From Terriglobus tenax (GTDB lineage: Bacteria; Acidobacteriota; Terriglobia; Terriglobales; Acidobacteriaceae): a DNA stretch of 64,000 nt. Below the pieces are notes generated by a model. That model was given only the letters and a program-made list of their open reading frames with translations. It ran no database searches and was not told the DNA's origin. The translations under genes were made by a program, and so were the position numbers. Of this stretch, positions 8,102 through 17,192 are shown in pieces. The number at the start of each line of letters is the position of its first letter. The first letter of the stretch is position 1. The stretch spans positions 2,957,853 through 3,021,852 of the forward strand of contig NZ_JAGSYA010000004.1 of assembly GCF_025685395.1 (NCBI RefSeq). The letters are read 5' to 3'.

Positions 8102-9061
8102 ATGATCGCGAAAAGTAAATTTGCTTCACCCCTGCTCCAGTTGTTTCTGATATGCGGATTTGCTTTTGCCGTGCCGAAGAAAGGTGCGATAACCGGGGTT
8201 GTCATGGATGAGTCGGGTGCGGTGATATCCCGCGCCAACGTGTTGATTCTCACCGCAGACACACACGAGGCGATTCGGAGGGAGCACACGACCGGGGATG
8301 GTGCCTTTCAGCTCGCCTTGCCGAAAGGGAAGTACCAGGTCCAGTTCTCTCGATCAGGCTTCATTCCATTGTTGCAGAACATCGTGGTGCAGAGTGGAAA
8401 GACGCTGACGGTATCGCCTGTGTTGCAGATGGAAGATCATGGCAGCGGGTCGCAGTTTCTGCCCTACTTTCTGCAAAAACTGCATGTCACCGACCCAACC
8501 GGAGCCGATATCCCAGGCGCCTCGATCCTTCTTCGTCAATACTCGACCGACAGGGGCACGGTCGGCTTCACAAATCAGCAGGGTGAAGCGGTATTGAACA
8601 TCCCCGCGCTCGACTACCAGATTGAAGTCGCCGCACTTGCGTTCAGGACCGCCCACCTGAAAAAAGATCTGGAAGCGTCAGACGATCCACTCAGCGTCAA
8701 GCTGCCGGTCGGGGAGTGTTCTCCATGCGTTACGGTTCTGGATAGCGACGGGAACCCCATACGGCCAAAGCCGGTCGTGGTTTCGATGAACCTCTCTGGC
8801 ATTGTGATCGATACAGACCTGCAGCCGCTTACCGGTGTTGCGGTGGAGGTGTATCGCTATGGGCGCAAGGCGCCGTTGACCAGAGCCGTGACAGATACCC
8901 ATGGCGTTTATGCGCTCCATTTTGAGACGGAGGATAGCTATGAACTGCGTCTCCGCACGCCAGACTTTGAGCCTGTCGTCTGGAATAACCTGTTTGATCC
9001 AAAGGCGGAGCATTTGCCCACCGTCCAAATGCAAAAAGCTTCCTCGCCTGCCAGCCGCTAG
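8102..9061 (+). CDS. Secreted carboxypeptidase-regulatory-like domain protein
   Basis: 319 residues with a signal peptide (about 1-23, ending near FAFAVPKK), then a carboxypeptidase-regulatory-like beta-sandwich (GAITGVVMDESGAVISRANV) and two further repeats of the same type (near 125-190 and 240-300, the last with TDTHGVYALHF). Such domains are common in acidobacterial secreted and TonB-linked proteins and are thought to be structural or carbohydrate-facing. No catalytic residues are visible. The ATG at 8102 is chosen because it starts the signal peptide. tilS follows after 12 bases. Confidence 0.75.
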   Translation: MIAKSKFASPLLQLFLICGFAFAVPKKGAITGVVMDESGAVISRANVLILTADTHEAIRREHTTGDGAFQLALPKGKYQVQFSRSGFIPLLQNIVVQSGKTLTVSPVLQMEDHGSGSQFLPYFLQKLHVTDPTGADIPGASILLRQYSTDRGTVGFTNQQGEAVLNIPALDYQIEVAALAFRTAHLKKDLEASDDPLSVKLPVGECSPCVTVLDSDGNPIRPKPVVVSMNLSGIVIDTDLQPLTGVAVEVYRYGRKAPLTRAVTDTHGVYALHFETEDSYELRLRTPDFEPVVWNNLFDPKAEHLPTVQMQKASSPASR

Positions 9062-9073
9062 GATAAGAGGGCA

Positions 9074-10123
9074 ATGGCTTTGCCCGTACTTTCCTTGAAC
9101 ACCGGACTCTTTCACCCCGGCGCGCGTGTCTGCGCGGCCGTCTCCGGTGGTGCGGACTCTGTCGCCCTGCTGCTCTCGCTGGCAGAGAAAAAAACTGACC
9201 TCGGCATCGTGCTCAGCGCGGTACACGTGGAGCACGGCATCCGCGGGGAAGAAGGGAGATCCGATGCCGCCTTCGTTCAGGAACTCTGCGACCGGCTGCA
9301 GATTCCCGTCACCGTCGCGCACGTCGATGTCCCCACCCGAGCCGAGCAGGAGAAGGAGTCCGTGGAAGATGCCGCCCGCAAGCTCCGCTACCAGGTCTTC
9401 GCCGGGCTGGAGGTTGACTCTGTCGCCACCGCCCACACCCAGGATGACCAGGCTGAGACCGTCATCATGAAGCTGCTGCGTGGAGCATGGACCGAGGGGC
9501 TGGGGGCAATTTCTCCGGTAGTCGAAGGTGTGCCCCAGGGCACTCCAAAAATCATCCGCCCCATCCTGGGGGTCGCCCGCGCCGAGGTGGAGGCCTTTTT
9601 GAACGCCCGCAAGCAGCCGTGGCGGACGGATTCCACCAATCACTCGCTGGACCTGACCCGGAACCGCGTCCGGCACGAGTTGATGCCGCTGCTGCGCCAG
9701 TTCAACCCGCAGGCCGCCGCCACGCTGGCTCAGGTAGCCGAGCTGGCTCGCGCCGAGGAAGAGCACTGGGCGACGGAGATTACCCGCCTGCTGCCGGGGC
9801 TGGTGCTGCCCGGAACCCCTGTCCGGGGTGGCGGCCGCAGTTCCGAGACCGCTCCGGGGGCAAAATCCATCGCCATTGAGGTGGAGCGGCTTCGCCCGCT
9901 CTCTCTGGCCGCCAGAAGGAGGGTGCTGCGCTCGGCGGTGGCCGGATTGGGGTGCCGGCTGAGCTTTGTAGAGACCGCCCGCCTGCTGGCCATGTGCGGC
10001 CTGGCCGGGGACGGCTGGACGCCAGACCCGACCGTCTCCAGCAAACCGGGGGCGCAGCTTCACCTGCCCGGCGGCCTGCGGGCAAAAAGAACCGCCCGGG
10101 AGCTGCAGGTCTCCAAGGGATGA
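9074..10123 (+). CDS. tilS: tRNA(Ile)-lysidine synthase
   Basis: 349 residues with the N-type ATP-pyrophosphatase loop SGGADSVALLL near residue 24 and the family segment AHTQDDQAETVIMKLLRG. The RTDSTN motif and NRVRHELMPLL follow. TilS adds lysine to C34 of tRNA-Ile(CAU), changing both its charging and its decoding. The gene precedes ftsH, the neighbour order seen in many bacteria (tilS-hpt-ftsH), here without hpt. It is separated from ftsH by a structured 254-base gap. Confidence 0.92.
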   Translation: MALPVLSLNTGLFHPGARVCAAVSGGADSVALLLSLAEKKTDLGIVLSAVHVEHGIRGEEGRSDAAFVQELCDRLQIPVTVAHVDVPTRAEQEKESVEDAARKLRYQVFAGLEVDSVATAHTQDDQAETVIMKLLRGAWTEGLGAISPVVEGVPQGTPKIIRPILGVARAEVEAFLNARKQPWRTDSTNHSLDLTRNRVRHELMPLLRQFNPQAAATLAQVAELARAEEEHWATEITRLLPGLVLPGTPVRGGGRSSETAPGAKSIAIEVERLRPLSLAARRRVLRSAVAGLGCRLSFVETARLLAMCGLAGDGWTPDPTVSSKPGAQLHLPGGLRAKRTARELQVSKG

Positions 10124-10254
10124 GCGCTACCCGGAAGTACGGTTACCGTCACGCTAAAGCCTTGTGCCGTAAATGGAAATTGCAGGAAACTTTCCCCGGA
10201 ATGCTCCCGTCGAATCGGAAAGGCTGGGAGTAGAATCTAAGACACCAGCACGCA

Positions 10255-10341
10255 CGTTCTCCCCCGGGCACCTTCCGCCCCTGGGGGACGTCTAAACCAT
10301 TACAGGAGCGTTTCTTCAGGAAACGACTCTGCCTGGTTTAG
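10255..10341 (+). promoter_or_regulatory. Two stacked hairpins in the ftsH leader
   Basis: The first hairpin (about 10255-10290) pairs CCCCC-GGGC with GCCC-GGGGG around ACCTTCC. The second (10292-10341) pairs CTAAACCA with TGGTTTAG at its base, has a middle stem CAG-G-AG with CTCTG, and an inner CGTTTC/GAAACG stem around TTCAG. Neither is followed by a T tract, so they do not look like simple terminators. The ftsH start is 37 bases downstream. A role as cis-acting RNA is inferred. Confidence 0.5.
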
Positions 10342-10377
10342 CTTCCAAGGTGAAGCAGCCGGAAAGAGGAACCGGAT

Positions 10378-12294
10378 TTGAATTCAACTGTAAAAACCGT
10401 CCTGATCTGGGTATTCATGATCACCTGCCTGGTTATTCTTTGGCAGTTCGTGGTCAAGGGCACGGGCATGGGGCACGATACAACCATCTCCCTGAGCCAG
10501 ATGCTCAACGACTCTGAACAGGGCAAGATCTCTGACGTGACCATCAATGGCACGGAAGTGACCGGCCACTATCGCGACAACAAGGACCAGTTCCACACCA
10601 CTATTCCGGCCAACTATCCGGATATGTACAAGTCGATGCGCGACCACGGTGTGGCCATCACGGTCAAGGACCAGCAGTCGAATGCCTGGCTGGGCCTTCT
10701 GATTCAGATCGCGCCCTTCGCGCTGATCATCAGCCTGTGGTTCTTCCTTCTGCGTCAGATGCAGTCCGGCGGCAACAAGGCCCTTAGCTTCGGCAAGAGC
10801 CGCGCCCGCCTGCTGAGCATGCAGCAGAAAAAGGTCACCTTCAAGGATGTCGCTGGTGTCGACGAAGCCAAGGAAGAGCTGAAGGAGATCATCGAGTTCC
10901 TCCGCGAGGCGCAGAAGTTCCAGCGCCTGGGCGGCCGCATTCCCAAGGGTGTGCTGCTCGTCGGACCTCCGGGAACCGGTAAGACCCTGCTTGCCCGTGC
11001 TGTGGCGGGTGAGGCCAACGTTCCGTTCTTCTCCATCTCCGGTTCGGACTTTGTTGAAATGTTCGTCGGCGTCGGCGCAAGCCGTGTCCGCGACCTGTTC
11101 GAGCAGGGCAAGAAGAACGCCCCCTGCATCATCTTCATTGACGAAATCGACGCTGTCGGACGTCACCGTGGCGCAGGCCTCGGCGGCGGGCACGATGAGC
11201 GTGAGCAGACCCTGAACCAGCTGCTGGTCGAGATGGATGGTTTTGAGTCCAACGACGGCGTGATCCTGGTTGCTGCCACCAACCGCCCTGACGTTCTCGA
11301 TCCGGCGCTTCTGCGCCCCGGCCGTTTCGACCGCCGCGTGATCGTGGGCCGTCCGGACGTTCGTGGCCGCGAAGAGGTTCTCCGTGTGCACTCCAAGAAG
11401 GTGCCGCTGGCTGAAGACGTCGACCTGAACATTCTGGCTCGTGGAACACCGGGCTTCAGCGGTGCCGACCTGGCCAACATGGTCAATGAGGCTGCGCTGA
11501 TCGCCGCTCGCAACAACCGCAAGGCCGTCCACATGTTCGACTTTGAGCATGCCAAGGACAAGGTCCTGATGGGCGCCGAGCGCAAGAGCATGCTGCTGAC
11601 CGACGAAGAGAAGAAGGTTACGGCATACCACGAGGCTGGTCACGCTCTGGTTGCCGCCATGCGCGAGCATGCCGATCCTCTTCACAAGGTCACCATCATT
11701 CCGCGCGGCATGGCACTGGGCGTTACGATGCAACTGCCTGAGGAAGACAAGCACACCGTTACCAAGGACTACCTGGAGACGCAGCTTGCCATCCTGATGG
11801 GCGGACGCTGCGCCGAGGAGATCTTCCTCAAGAAGATGACCACCGGCGCCGGCAACGACATCGAGCGTGCTTCTGACCTGGCCCGCCGCATGGTGTGCGA
11901 GTACGGTATGAGCGGTCTTGGACCGATGACCTTCGGCAAGAAGGAAGAGCAGATCTTCCTCGGCCGCGAGATCGCCCAGCACCGCGACTTCTCCGACGAC
12001 ACGGCCAAGCAGATTGACGAGCAGGTTCGCTCGTTCGTCGACGCGGGCTACAAGGCAGCCTACTCGCTCCTGGAGAACAACCAGGACATCATGCATCGCA
12101 TGAGCAAGGCCCTGCTGGAGCGCGAGACCATCGATGCGCACGAGATCAAGCTGATCATCGAGGGCAAGGAACTGCCCCCGGTAAAGTCTGCTCTCGCGCA
12201 CGCCGACTCGAATACCGCGGACGCCCAGAAGATCATCAAGCCGGAGGGCGGTCGCGCCCCGGGCTTCGGTGATGGACACCCGAGCCCCGCATAA
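10378..12294 (+). CDS. ftsH: ATP-dependent zinc metalloprotease FtsH
   Basis: 638 residues, normal length. Two membrane segments (about 5-25 and 104-124) flank a small periplasmic domain. The AAA+ domain has the Walker A motif GPPGTGKT at 196-203, the Walker [13 protein letters not shown], and RPGRFDRR as second region of homology. The peptidase zinc site is HEAGH at 418-422. It degrades membrane and regulatory proteins at the inner membrane. The start is TTG, preceded by GGAAAGAGGA. The leader upstream folds into two hairpins, and a strong terminator follows. Confidence 0.97.
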   Translation: MNSTVKTVLIWVFMITCLVILWQFVVKGTGMGHDTTISLSQMLNDSEQGKISDVTINGTEVTGHYRDNKDQFHTTIPANYPDMYKSMRDHGVAITVKDQQSNAWLGLLIQIAPFALIISLWFFLLRQMQSGGNKALSFGKSRARLLSMQQKKVTFKDVAGVDEAKEELKEIIEFLREAQKFQRLGGRIPKGVLLVGPPGTGKTLLARAVAGEANVPFFSISGSDFVEMFVGVGASRVRDLFEQGKKNAPCIIFIDEIDAVGRHRGAGLGGGHDEREQTLNQLLVEMDGFESNDGVILVAATNRPDVLDPALLRPGRFDRRVIVGRPDVRGREEVLRVHSKKVPLAEDVDLNILARGTPGFSGADLANMVNEAALIAARNNRKAVHMFDFEHAKDKVLMGAERKSMLLTDEEKKVTAYHEAGHALVAAMREHADPLHKVTIIPRGMALGVTMQLPEEDKHTVTKDYLETQLAILMGGRCAEEIFLKKMTTGAGNDIERASDLARRMVCEYGMSGLGPMTFGKKEEQIFLGREIAQHRDFSDDTAKQIDEQVRSFVDAGYKAAYSLLENNQDIMHRMSKALLERETIDAHEIKLIIEGKELPPVKSALAHADSNTADAQKIIKPEGGRAPGFGDGHPSPA

Positions 12295-12317
12295 TCAACT
12301 CACTCTGTTGTTTCACC

Positions 12318-12346
12318 AAAATGCCACCCTTCGGGGTGGCATTTTT
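12318..12346. terminator. ftsH terminator
   Basis: AAAATGCCACCC paired with GGGTGGCATTTTT around a TTCG loop, directly after the ftsH stop; a classic intrinsic terminator. Confidence 0.92.
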
Positions 12347-12362
12347 CCTGTAGCGTGGTCGC

Positions 12363-12719
12363 ATGTTGACGCATCCCCGCCTGTTACTGCACCTGGAGGG
12401 CATTGCTGCCCTCGCTGCCTCTCTCTATGGCTATCGCCATCTGCATGGCAGTTGGCTGTGGTTTGCTGTCCTGTTCCTGTTTCCGGACCTCGCCATGATC
12501 GCCTATGCAGCTGGCGCTCAGGCAGGAGCAGCGGCGTATAACCTTGTGCACAATGAAGGACTGCCGATCCTGCTGGCGCTTGTCAGCTTCCATCAGCGGC
12601 ACCGGTCCACATTATTGTTTGCATTGATCTGGTTAGCGCACATTGGATTTGACCGCATGTTAGGTTACGGCCTGAAGTATCCAACGCATTTCAAAGACAC
12701 CCATTTGCAACGGGTTTAA
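12363..12719 (+). CDS. DUF4260 family membrane protein
   Basis: 118 residues with about three or four hydrophobic segments. The conserved C-terminal segment LGYGLKYPTHFKDTHL is the hallmark of DUF4260, a family of small integral membrane proteins of unknown function. The gene sits between two terminators, so it appears to be transcribed alone. Its promoter must lie within the 16 bases after the ftsH terminator or inside it, or transcription comes from read-through. Confidence 0.8.
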   Translation: MLTHPRLLLHLEGIAALAASLYGYRHLHGSWLWFAVLFLFPDLAMIAYAAGAQAGAAAYNLVHNEGLPILLALVSFHQRHRSTLLFALIWLAHIGFDRMLGYGLKYPTHFKDTHLQRV

Positions 12720-12727
12720 AGAATGCA

Positions 12728-12754
12728 AAAGGCCGGAGTGTGAGTCCGGCCTTT
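12728..12754. terminator. Bidirectional terminator
   Basis: AAAGGCCGGA pairs with TCCGGCCTTT. It lies between the convergent DUF4260 gene and the outer-membrane protein gene. Confidence 0.88.
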
Positions 12755-12770
12755 CTAGGCTTGTTACAGA

Positions 12771-13442
12771 TTACTTGCGAAGGTTGAAGACAATGCCCAG
12801 CCGGGCCTGAAAGTTGTTCTGCCAGGTGCCGTTGTAATCAAACCGCTCGCCGGTCCAGGAAGCGGGGACAACCTGCAGGGCGAAGTTCGGGCTGATCTTC
12901 TTGTCGAAGCCGATGCCGGCGGAAACAACGGGGTTCCAGCTTGTGGGCGGGTGAGTGCCGCCCGCGTTGCGGCCATAAGTGGTGCGCACCTCGCCTGCCT
13001 CGCCATACACAAAAGGAGTGGCCTTCCAGTATGGATTGAAGGTGTAGCGCGGGCCGGCCGCCATCATGAATTTGTTTGCGCCCGGGTAGCTGTCCGAGGC
13101 GTAGGTATTCATGAAATCCGCCTGCAGCCCGAGGTGTTTCGTGAAGTTGAACTCAGGGGTTACGGCCCATCCGGCCAGGTTTTTATCGCCGTTGTTCGCG
13201 GTGCCCATCACGGGCTGCTGCTGGGTAAACTGCCGTGTGTAAACGCCGCTGAAGGTGACCGAGCCGATGATGGTGCCGTGCTTCAGCTGGTCTGGGTCCT
13301 GGGTGGTGGCTACTGTCTGCATCGCCATACGGGAAGAGCTTTCTGTGGCGGCTGCTGCGGTGGTGGAGTCTGAATCACTGGAAGCAGCGAACGCTGCCAG
13401 GGGAAGAGCGAAAAGTAAGGCAAGGGGGGTAAATCGATTCAT
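12771..13442 (-). CDS. Predicted outer-membrane beta-barrel protein (porin / acyloxyacyl hydrolase-like)
   Basis: 223 residues: signal peptide (about 1-20, ending AAFAAS), a Ser/Thr/Ala-rich linker, then alternating hydrophobic strands with aromatic girdles that end in RLGIVFNLRK. This is the pattern of a small outer-membrane barrel. The spacing resembles the lipid A deacylase (PagL-like) and OmpW-like barrels, but no catalytic His-Ser pair can be assigned with confidence. The ATG at 13442 is preferred over the longer frame to 13565 because it begins the signal peptide. Confidence 0.6.
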   Translation of the reverse strand: MNRFTPLALLFALPLAAFAASSDSDSTTAAAATESSSRMAMQTVATTQDPDQLKHGTIIGSVTFSGVYTRQFTQQQPVMGTANNGDKNLAGWAVTPEFNFTKHLGLQADFMNTYASDSYPGANKFMMAAGPRYTFNPYWKATPFVYGEAGEVRTTYGRNAGGTHPPTSWNPVVSAGIGFDKKISPNFALQVVPASWTGERFDYNGTWQNNFQARLGIVFNLRK

Positions 13443-13633
13443 CGGTACCTCTACTGCTACTGCGTTACAGGCCGCGGAATTGCAGCACTGTCTATGAACA
13501 TCAGATGAATTATTCAGATCCCTCCGTTGCAGAAATACAGGGCTTGCAGCCCGAGAAAAATTCACAGAAACCGGGGAAAGGTTGCCTGCGCGGGGGGTAC
13601 CGGAATTGATTCTGCGTACACTGATAAACAGCG

Positions 13634-14149
13634 ATGAAGCGGTTTCTTTTTCTGTTTGCTCTTCTGCCAGTAACGGGCTGTGGCTACCACCGTGTGGGCC
13701 AGGCGACGCATATTCCCGCCGGTGTACGCACGCTGGCGGTGCCCATGTTCAAGAACCATACGCAGAGCTATCACACCGAGGTTGCGTTCACGCAGGCGGT
13801 GGTGCATGCGTTGAATAACCGCACGCGCTACGTGGTCACCTCGGACGAGAATCCCGGCAATAGCGACGCTTTGCTGACCGGCACTATCGTTTCGCAGACC
13901 ATCGCTCCGCTGACCTATGACTCCACCAGCGGCCAGACCTCCAGCTACCTGATCACGATCGTGGCCAAGGTGACACTCACTGCGCCGGATGGCCGGGTGC
14001 TGTACAAGAACGACGGTTTCAGCTTTCGCGAACAATACCAGTCCACGCAGGACCTGAGCGCCTTCCTCCAGGAAGACAGTCCGGCCGTGCAGCGCCTGGC
14101 GCGCAACTTCGCGCAGTCTCTGGTCAGCGACATGCTTGAGAGCTTTTAG
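13634..14149 (+). CDS. lptE: LptE-like lipopolysaccharide assembly lipoprotein
   Basis: 171 residues with a lipoprotein signal peptide ending in the lipobox LPVTGCGYH. The N-terminal GYHRVGQATHIPAGVRTLAVPMFKN and the later part follow the LptE family, whose members plug the LptD barrel and help deliver lipopolysaccharide to the outer leaflet. It is divergent from the outer-membrane protein gene. lptD is not in the window. Confidence 0.82.
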   Translation: MKRFLFLFALLPVTGCGYHRVGQATHIPAGVRTLAVPMFKNHTQSYHTEVAFTQAVVHALNNRTRYVVTSDENPGNSDALLTGTIVSQTIAPLTYDSTSGQTSSYLITIVAKVTLTAPDGRVLYKNDGFSFREQYQSTQDLSAFLQEDSPAVQRLARNFAQSLVSDMLESF

Positions 14150-14266
14150 GCTGGTGTGTCAGTTTAGGGGAATTTGTCATCTCTCCGCTTCGCAGAACGA
14201 CCTGCGTTCTACTCCGGTCGAGATGACATACGAAAAGCTCTCGTCCGACTGCGATGGAGATGGGAC

Positions 14267-15088
14267 CTAAAACGACTGCAACAACAGGGAGTAGTACAGC
14301 ACCGGAGCGGCAAACAGCAGGGCATCGATACGGTCCAGCACGCCGCCGTGCCCCGGCAGCAGGTTGCCGGAGTCTTTTACGCCTGCGCCGCGCTTAATGG
14401 CCGACTCCAGCAGGTCGCCAATCTGGGCCGCAACGTTGATCAGGGCCGCGAAGACCGGCACCGAGGTCAGCGGCAGGCCTACATCCAGAATCGACTGCCC
14501 GCGTGCCGCCAGCCACTGGCCCAGCCACGTGAGCAGCAGACCAAGAACCACGGAAGCAATGACTGAAGCGATGGAGCCCGACCAGGTCTTTCCCGGAGAG
14601 ATCGACGGCGCCAGCTTCTTGCCGCCCATGGCGCGGCCAATGTACAGCGCGGCAATATCGCCGGACCAGACGCAGACAAACAGGAAGATCAGCAGGCCGG
14701 TGGACTGGGAACCGAGCAGGTACAGCAGCGAAAGCGGCCAGGCGATGTACAGCAGGCCGAAGGCTCCGGCGGCTGCGTCTTTCAGAACACGGGCCGTCGG
14801 CTCCGCAAACAAGGAAATGACGAAGAGCGAGAAGGCCAGCAGGGTAAGCACTGGCAACTGCAGGTTGGGCGTAAAGAAGGTCGCGGCAAAGAAGGCGGCA
14901 ATGGCCACGCCGGTCCACCAATGGGGAATCTTCGCGCCCGACAGGTTGACCAGGCTGGTGTACTCAAACCCGGCCAGCAGAGCGACCAGGGCGCCAGCCA
15001 GAAGCAGGAGCCACGGATAGCGGTTGCCGAACCACAGCAGGGCTGCGACGGCAAGGATAAGGGCTGTGGCTGTAAGGATTCGCTGCAT
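14267..15088 (-). CDS. cdsA: Phosphatidate cytidylyltransferase
   Basis: 273 residues with about eight membrane segments. The CTP-phosphatidate signature is present near the C-terminus: KDSGNLLPGHGGVLDRID, the standard active-site segment of CdsA. SPGKTWSGSIAS, earlier in the chain, is also conserved. It makes CDP-diacylglycerol, the precursor of all phospholipids, at the inner membrane. The gene lies downstream of uppS on the same strand, as in many bacteria, but a 132-base gap with an inverted repeat separates them. Confidence 0.92.
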   Translation of the reverse strand: MQRILTATALILAVAALLWFGNRYPWLLLLAGALVALLAGFEYTSLVNLSGAKIPHWWTGVAIAAFFAATFFTPNLQLPVLTLLAFSLFVISLFAEPTARVLKDAAAGAFGLLYIAWPLSLLYLLGSQSTGLLIFLFVCVWSGDIAALYIGRAMGGKKLAPSISPGKTWSGSIASVIASVVLGLLLTWLGQWLAARGQSILDVGLPLTSVPVFAALINVAAQIGDLLESAIKRGAGVKDSGNLLPGHGGVLDRIDALLFAAPVLYYSLLLQSF

Positions 15089-15145
15089 GGCTTGCTAATG
15101 GGAAGGTACAGGGTACGGGGGGCAGGGGGCAAGCAGGGGAAGATG

Positions 15146-15200
15146 GTTGAATAACTGGACCGTCGGAGGGTTGAACCAGAAAAGTCTCTATTATTCAACT
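15146..15200. repeat. Inverted repeat between uppS and cdsA
   Basis: GTTGAATAA at 15146-15154 is matched by TTATTCAAC at 15192-15200, a perfect 9-bp inverted repeat with 37 bases between. It follows the uppS stop and resembles other stop-rich repeat spacers in this window. Confidence 0.55.
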
Positions 15201-15220
15201 GTTTAGCTATTCAATTCTTC

Positions 15221-16075
15221 CTATTTCACCAGTGCTTCCGCCTCGGCGGCAGTCCCCTGAAGGGCCTCTTCGTCGGTGGTAGAGTCCTTCAGGCCGCCAT
15301 AGCGGCGCTCGCGGCCCTGGTAGGCGGCAATGGCCTCCAGAAGGTGGACTCCACGGAAGTCCGGCCACAGGCGAGGCGTGACGAAGATCTCCGAGTAGGC
15401 GATCTGCCACAGCAGAAAGTTTGAGATACGCATTTCGCCCGAAGTGCGGACCAGAAGGTCCGGATCCGGCATGTTGTGCGTGTACAGCCGTGGACCAATC
15501 GAGTTTTCGTTGATGGAGGCCAGGATCTCTTCCGGCGACTTTCCGGCGGCAATGGCCTCGCGCACGACGGCTCGGCAGCTATCCACAATCTCGGACCGCG
15601 AGCCGTAGTTCAGCGCCAGCGTCAGCGTGGTACCGGTGTTTTTGGCGGTCTGCTGCTGTGCCCACTGCATCGTCTCCTGCACTTCGGCGGGCAGTTCGTG
15701 CAGGCGGCCAATGTAGTTCATGCGGACGTTGTTGTCGTTCATCCGCTTCAGATTGCTGACCAGGTAGCTCTTCAGCAGCTTCATCAGGAAGTTGACCTCC
15801 GACTTGGGACGGCGGAGGTTGTTCTCGATGGAGAAGGCGTAAAGCGTCAGCCAGGGCAGGTTGATGCGCGTGGCTGTTTCCACGGCAAACTGTACGGATT
15901 CGGCGCCCTGTTTGTGGCCAAAGAAACGCTTCAGAAGGCGTTTGCCGGCCCAGCGACCGTTACCGTCCATGATGATGGCAACGTGCTCCGGAATGCGAGC
16001 AGGATCCAGCGTGCGGTAAACCGCCAACTCTTCGGGCGAGAGTTCATGCACACGGCTGGGCTGAGTAAGGGGCAA
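15221..16075 (-). CDS. uppS: Di-trans,poly-cis-undecaprenyl-diphosphate synthase
   Basis: 284 residues. IIMDGNGRWAGKR is the signature of cis-prenyltransferases, with the catalytic Asp in MDGNGRW, and RTSGEMRISNFLLWQIAYSE and WPDF close the active site. It builds the C55 lipid carrier used for peptidoglycan and lipopolysaccharide. The protein is about 30 residues longer than E. coli UppS, with a short N-terminal extension and an Ala/Glu-rich tail. Confidence 0.94.
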   Translation of the reverse strand: MPLTQPSRVHELSPEELAVYRTLDPARIPEHVAIIMDGNGRWAGKRLLKRFFGHKQGAESVQFAVETATRINLPWLTLYAFSIENNLRRPKSEVNFLMKLLKSYLVSNLKRMNDNNVRMNYIGRLHELPAEVQETMQWAQQQTAKNTGTTLTLALNYGSRSEIVDSCRAVVREAIAAGKSPEEILASINENSIGPRLYTHNMPDPDLLVRTSGEMRISNFLLWQIAYSEIFVTPRLWPDFRGVHLLEAIAAYQGRERRYGGLKDSTTDEEALQGTAAEAEALVK

Positions 16076-16138
16076 AACAGGTCACCTCGTCATCTTCGAC
16101 CGTAGCACGCCGGACGGCTCGTCGCAATTGACGCCGGG

Positions 16139-17053
16139 TTACAGCGTAATCAGAACGGCAGCAGCGACGGCGATAGCGAAGCCAAGATTCTGCCTGACCG
16201 TCGTACGTTCTTTCAAGATGCGGCTGGCCAGAATAATGGTGGAGGCGGGATAAAGCGATCCCAGCACAGCGGCGACATCCAGCCGGCCATGCTGCGTGGC
16301 GGCAATATAGAACAGGTTGCCGGAGGTATCGACCACGCATCCGCCCAGGATCCAGTAGACCGACCTGCGGGTCAGTGCGTGCTCGCTGGCCGGCTCACCC
16401 CGGCGGCTTGCAGCAGAAAGAATCGCCAGTGTGATGGCGCAGGTCGCCAGCGATCCGATACGGGTAGTGGCCATGGGCAGCAGAACACCGGTGCTGCCTT
16501 CTCCCGCATACTTGATGGCCGTAAAAAAGATGCCGAAGCCAAGGCCGGAGGCCAGCGCCAGCCACGTGGTGCGCTTCGCGTGGGCATGAGCCGCTTCCGC
16601 CAGTTCATGCTCGCCCTCTGTGCCTGCAATCAACCAGATAGCCAGCGCCGCGATGGCGAAGCCAAGGTACCGCCGCCATCCGGAAGAGCCCTCGGTAAAG
16701 GCGGAGATAATCGCCGGCAGCGCCGCCGCCAGCAGACCGCTGATAGCGGCTGCTGCGCCCATGGCTCCACTGGACAGCGAGACGTAGAAGATGGCCAGCG
16801 CCAGGCCGTTGGCCACGCCCGCCACCATGCCCCATAGGATGGCCGTGGTGCTGGGGATGGGATCGCCCAGCGCCCAGGCGATCAGGCAGACCGCCGTCAT
16901 GGAGATGGTGTGCGACAGCAACACAACCCGCAGCGCGGCAGGAACGGTGCCGCCGGAGTGCTTGCTGGCCATACCGCCGCAGAAGTCCCCGCCACCCCAG
17001 AAGATGGCAGCCAGAAGGCCAAGCACGGCATTGGATTGAAGAAGGGCGTTCAT
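16139..17053 (-). CDS. EamA/DMT family transporter
   Basis: 304 residues with about ten hydrophobic segments arranged as two EamA repeats (about 5-140 and 165-300). The start GLLAAIFWGGGDFCGGMASK and the ending LYPASTIILASRILKERTTV are typical of drug/metabolite transporters. It is an inner-membrane exporter or exchanger. The substrate cannot be inferred from sequence or neighbours. Confidence 0.85.
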   Translation of the reverse strand: MNALLQSNAVLGLLAAIFWGGGDFCGGMASKHSGGTVPAALRVVLLSHTISMTAVCLIAWALGDPIPSTTAILWGMVAGVANGLALAIFYVSLSSGAMGAAAAISGLLAAALPAIISAFTEGSSGWRRYLGFAIAALAIWLIAGTEGEHELAEAAHAHAKRTTWLALASGLGFGIFFTAIKYAGEGSTGVLLPMATTRIGSLATCAITLAILSAASRRGEPASEHALTRRSVYWILGGCVVDTSGNLFYIAATQHGRLDVAAVLGSLYPASTIILASRILKERTTVRQNLGFAIAVAAAVLITL

Positions 17054-17138
17054 TGAAGGTGGTCGTGCTCAGTTCTCTGTTCCAGAAGAAACAGATGCGA
17101 AAGAAAACAGTACGGTGCGGCGGAATTAAACGCAAAGG

Positions 17139-17186
17139 CCCTGTTCCCGGCTCTCATCAGCATCCTGAGAGCCGGAGAACAGGGCG
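17139..17186. terminator. Large hairpin after the minus-strand VWA gene
   Basis: GCCCTGTTC/GAACAGGGC forms the outer 9-bp stem and GGCTCTCA/TGAGAGCC the inner 8-bp stem. On the minus strand CCTTTGCGTTTAATT follows, so it can end transcription of the VWA gene. Confidence 0.7.
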
Positions 17187-17192
17187 CTGCAA

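Noticed and set aside
8678..10063. 461-codon open frame antisense to tilS and its neighbour
   Set aside because: tilS has its SGGxDS loop and normal length; this frame has no recognisable domain.
10384..12279. 631-codon open frame antisense to ftsH
   Set aside because: It is a mirror of ftsH codon bias, with no family motifs and no start signals; FtsH on the other strand is certain.
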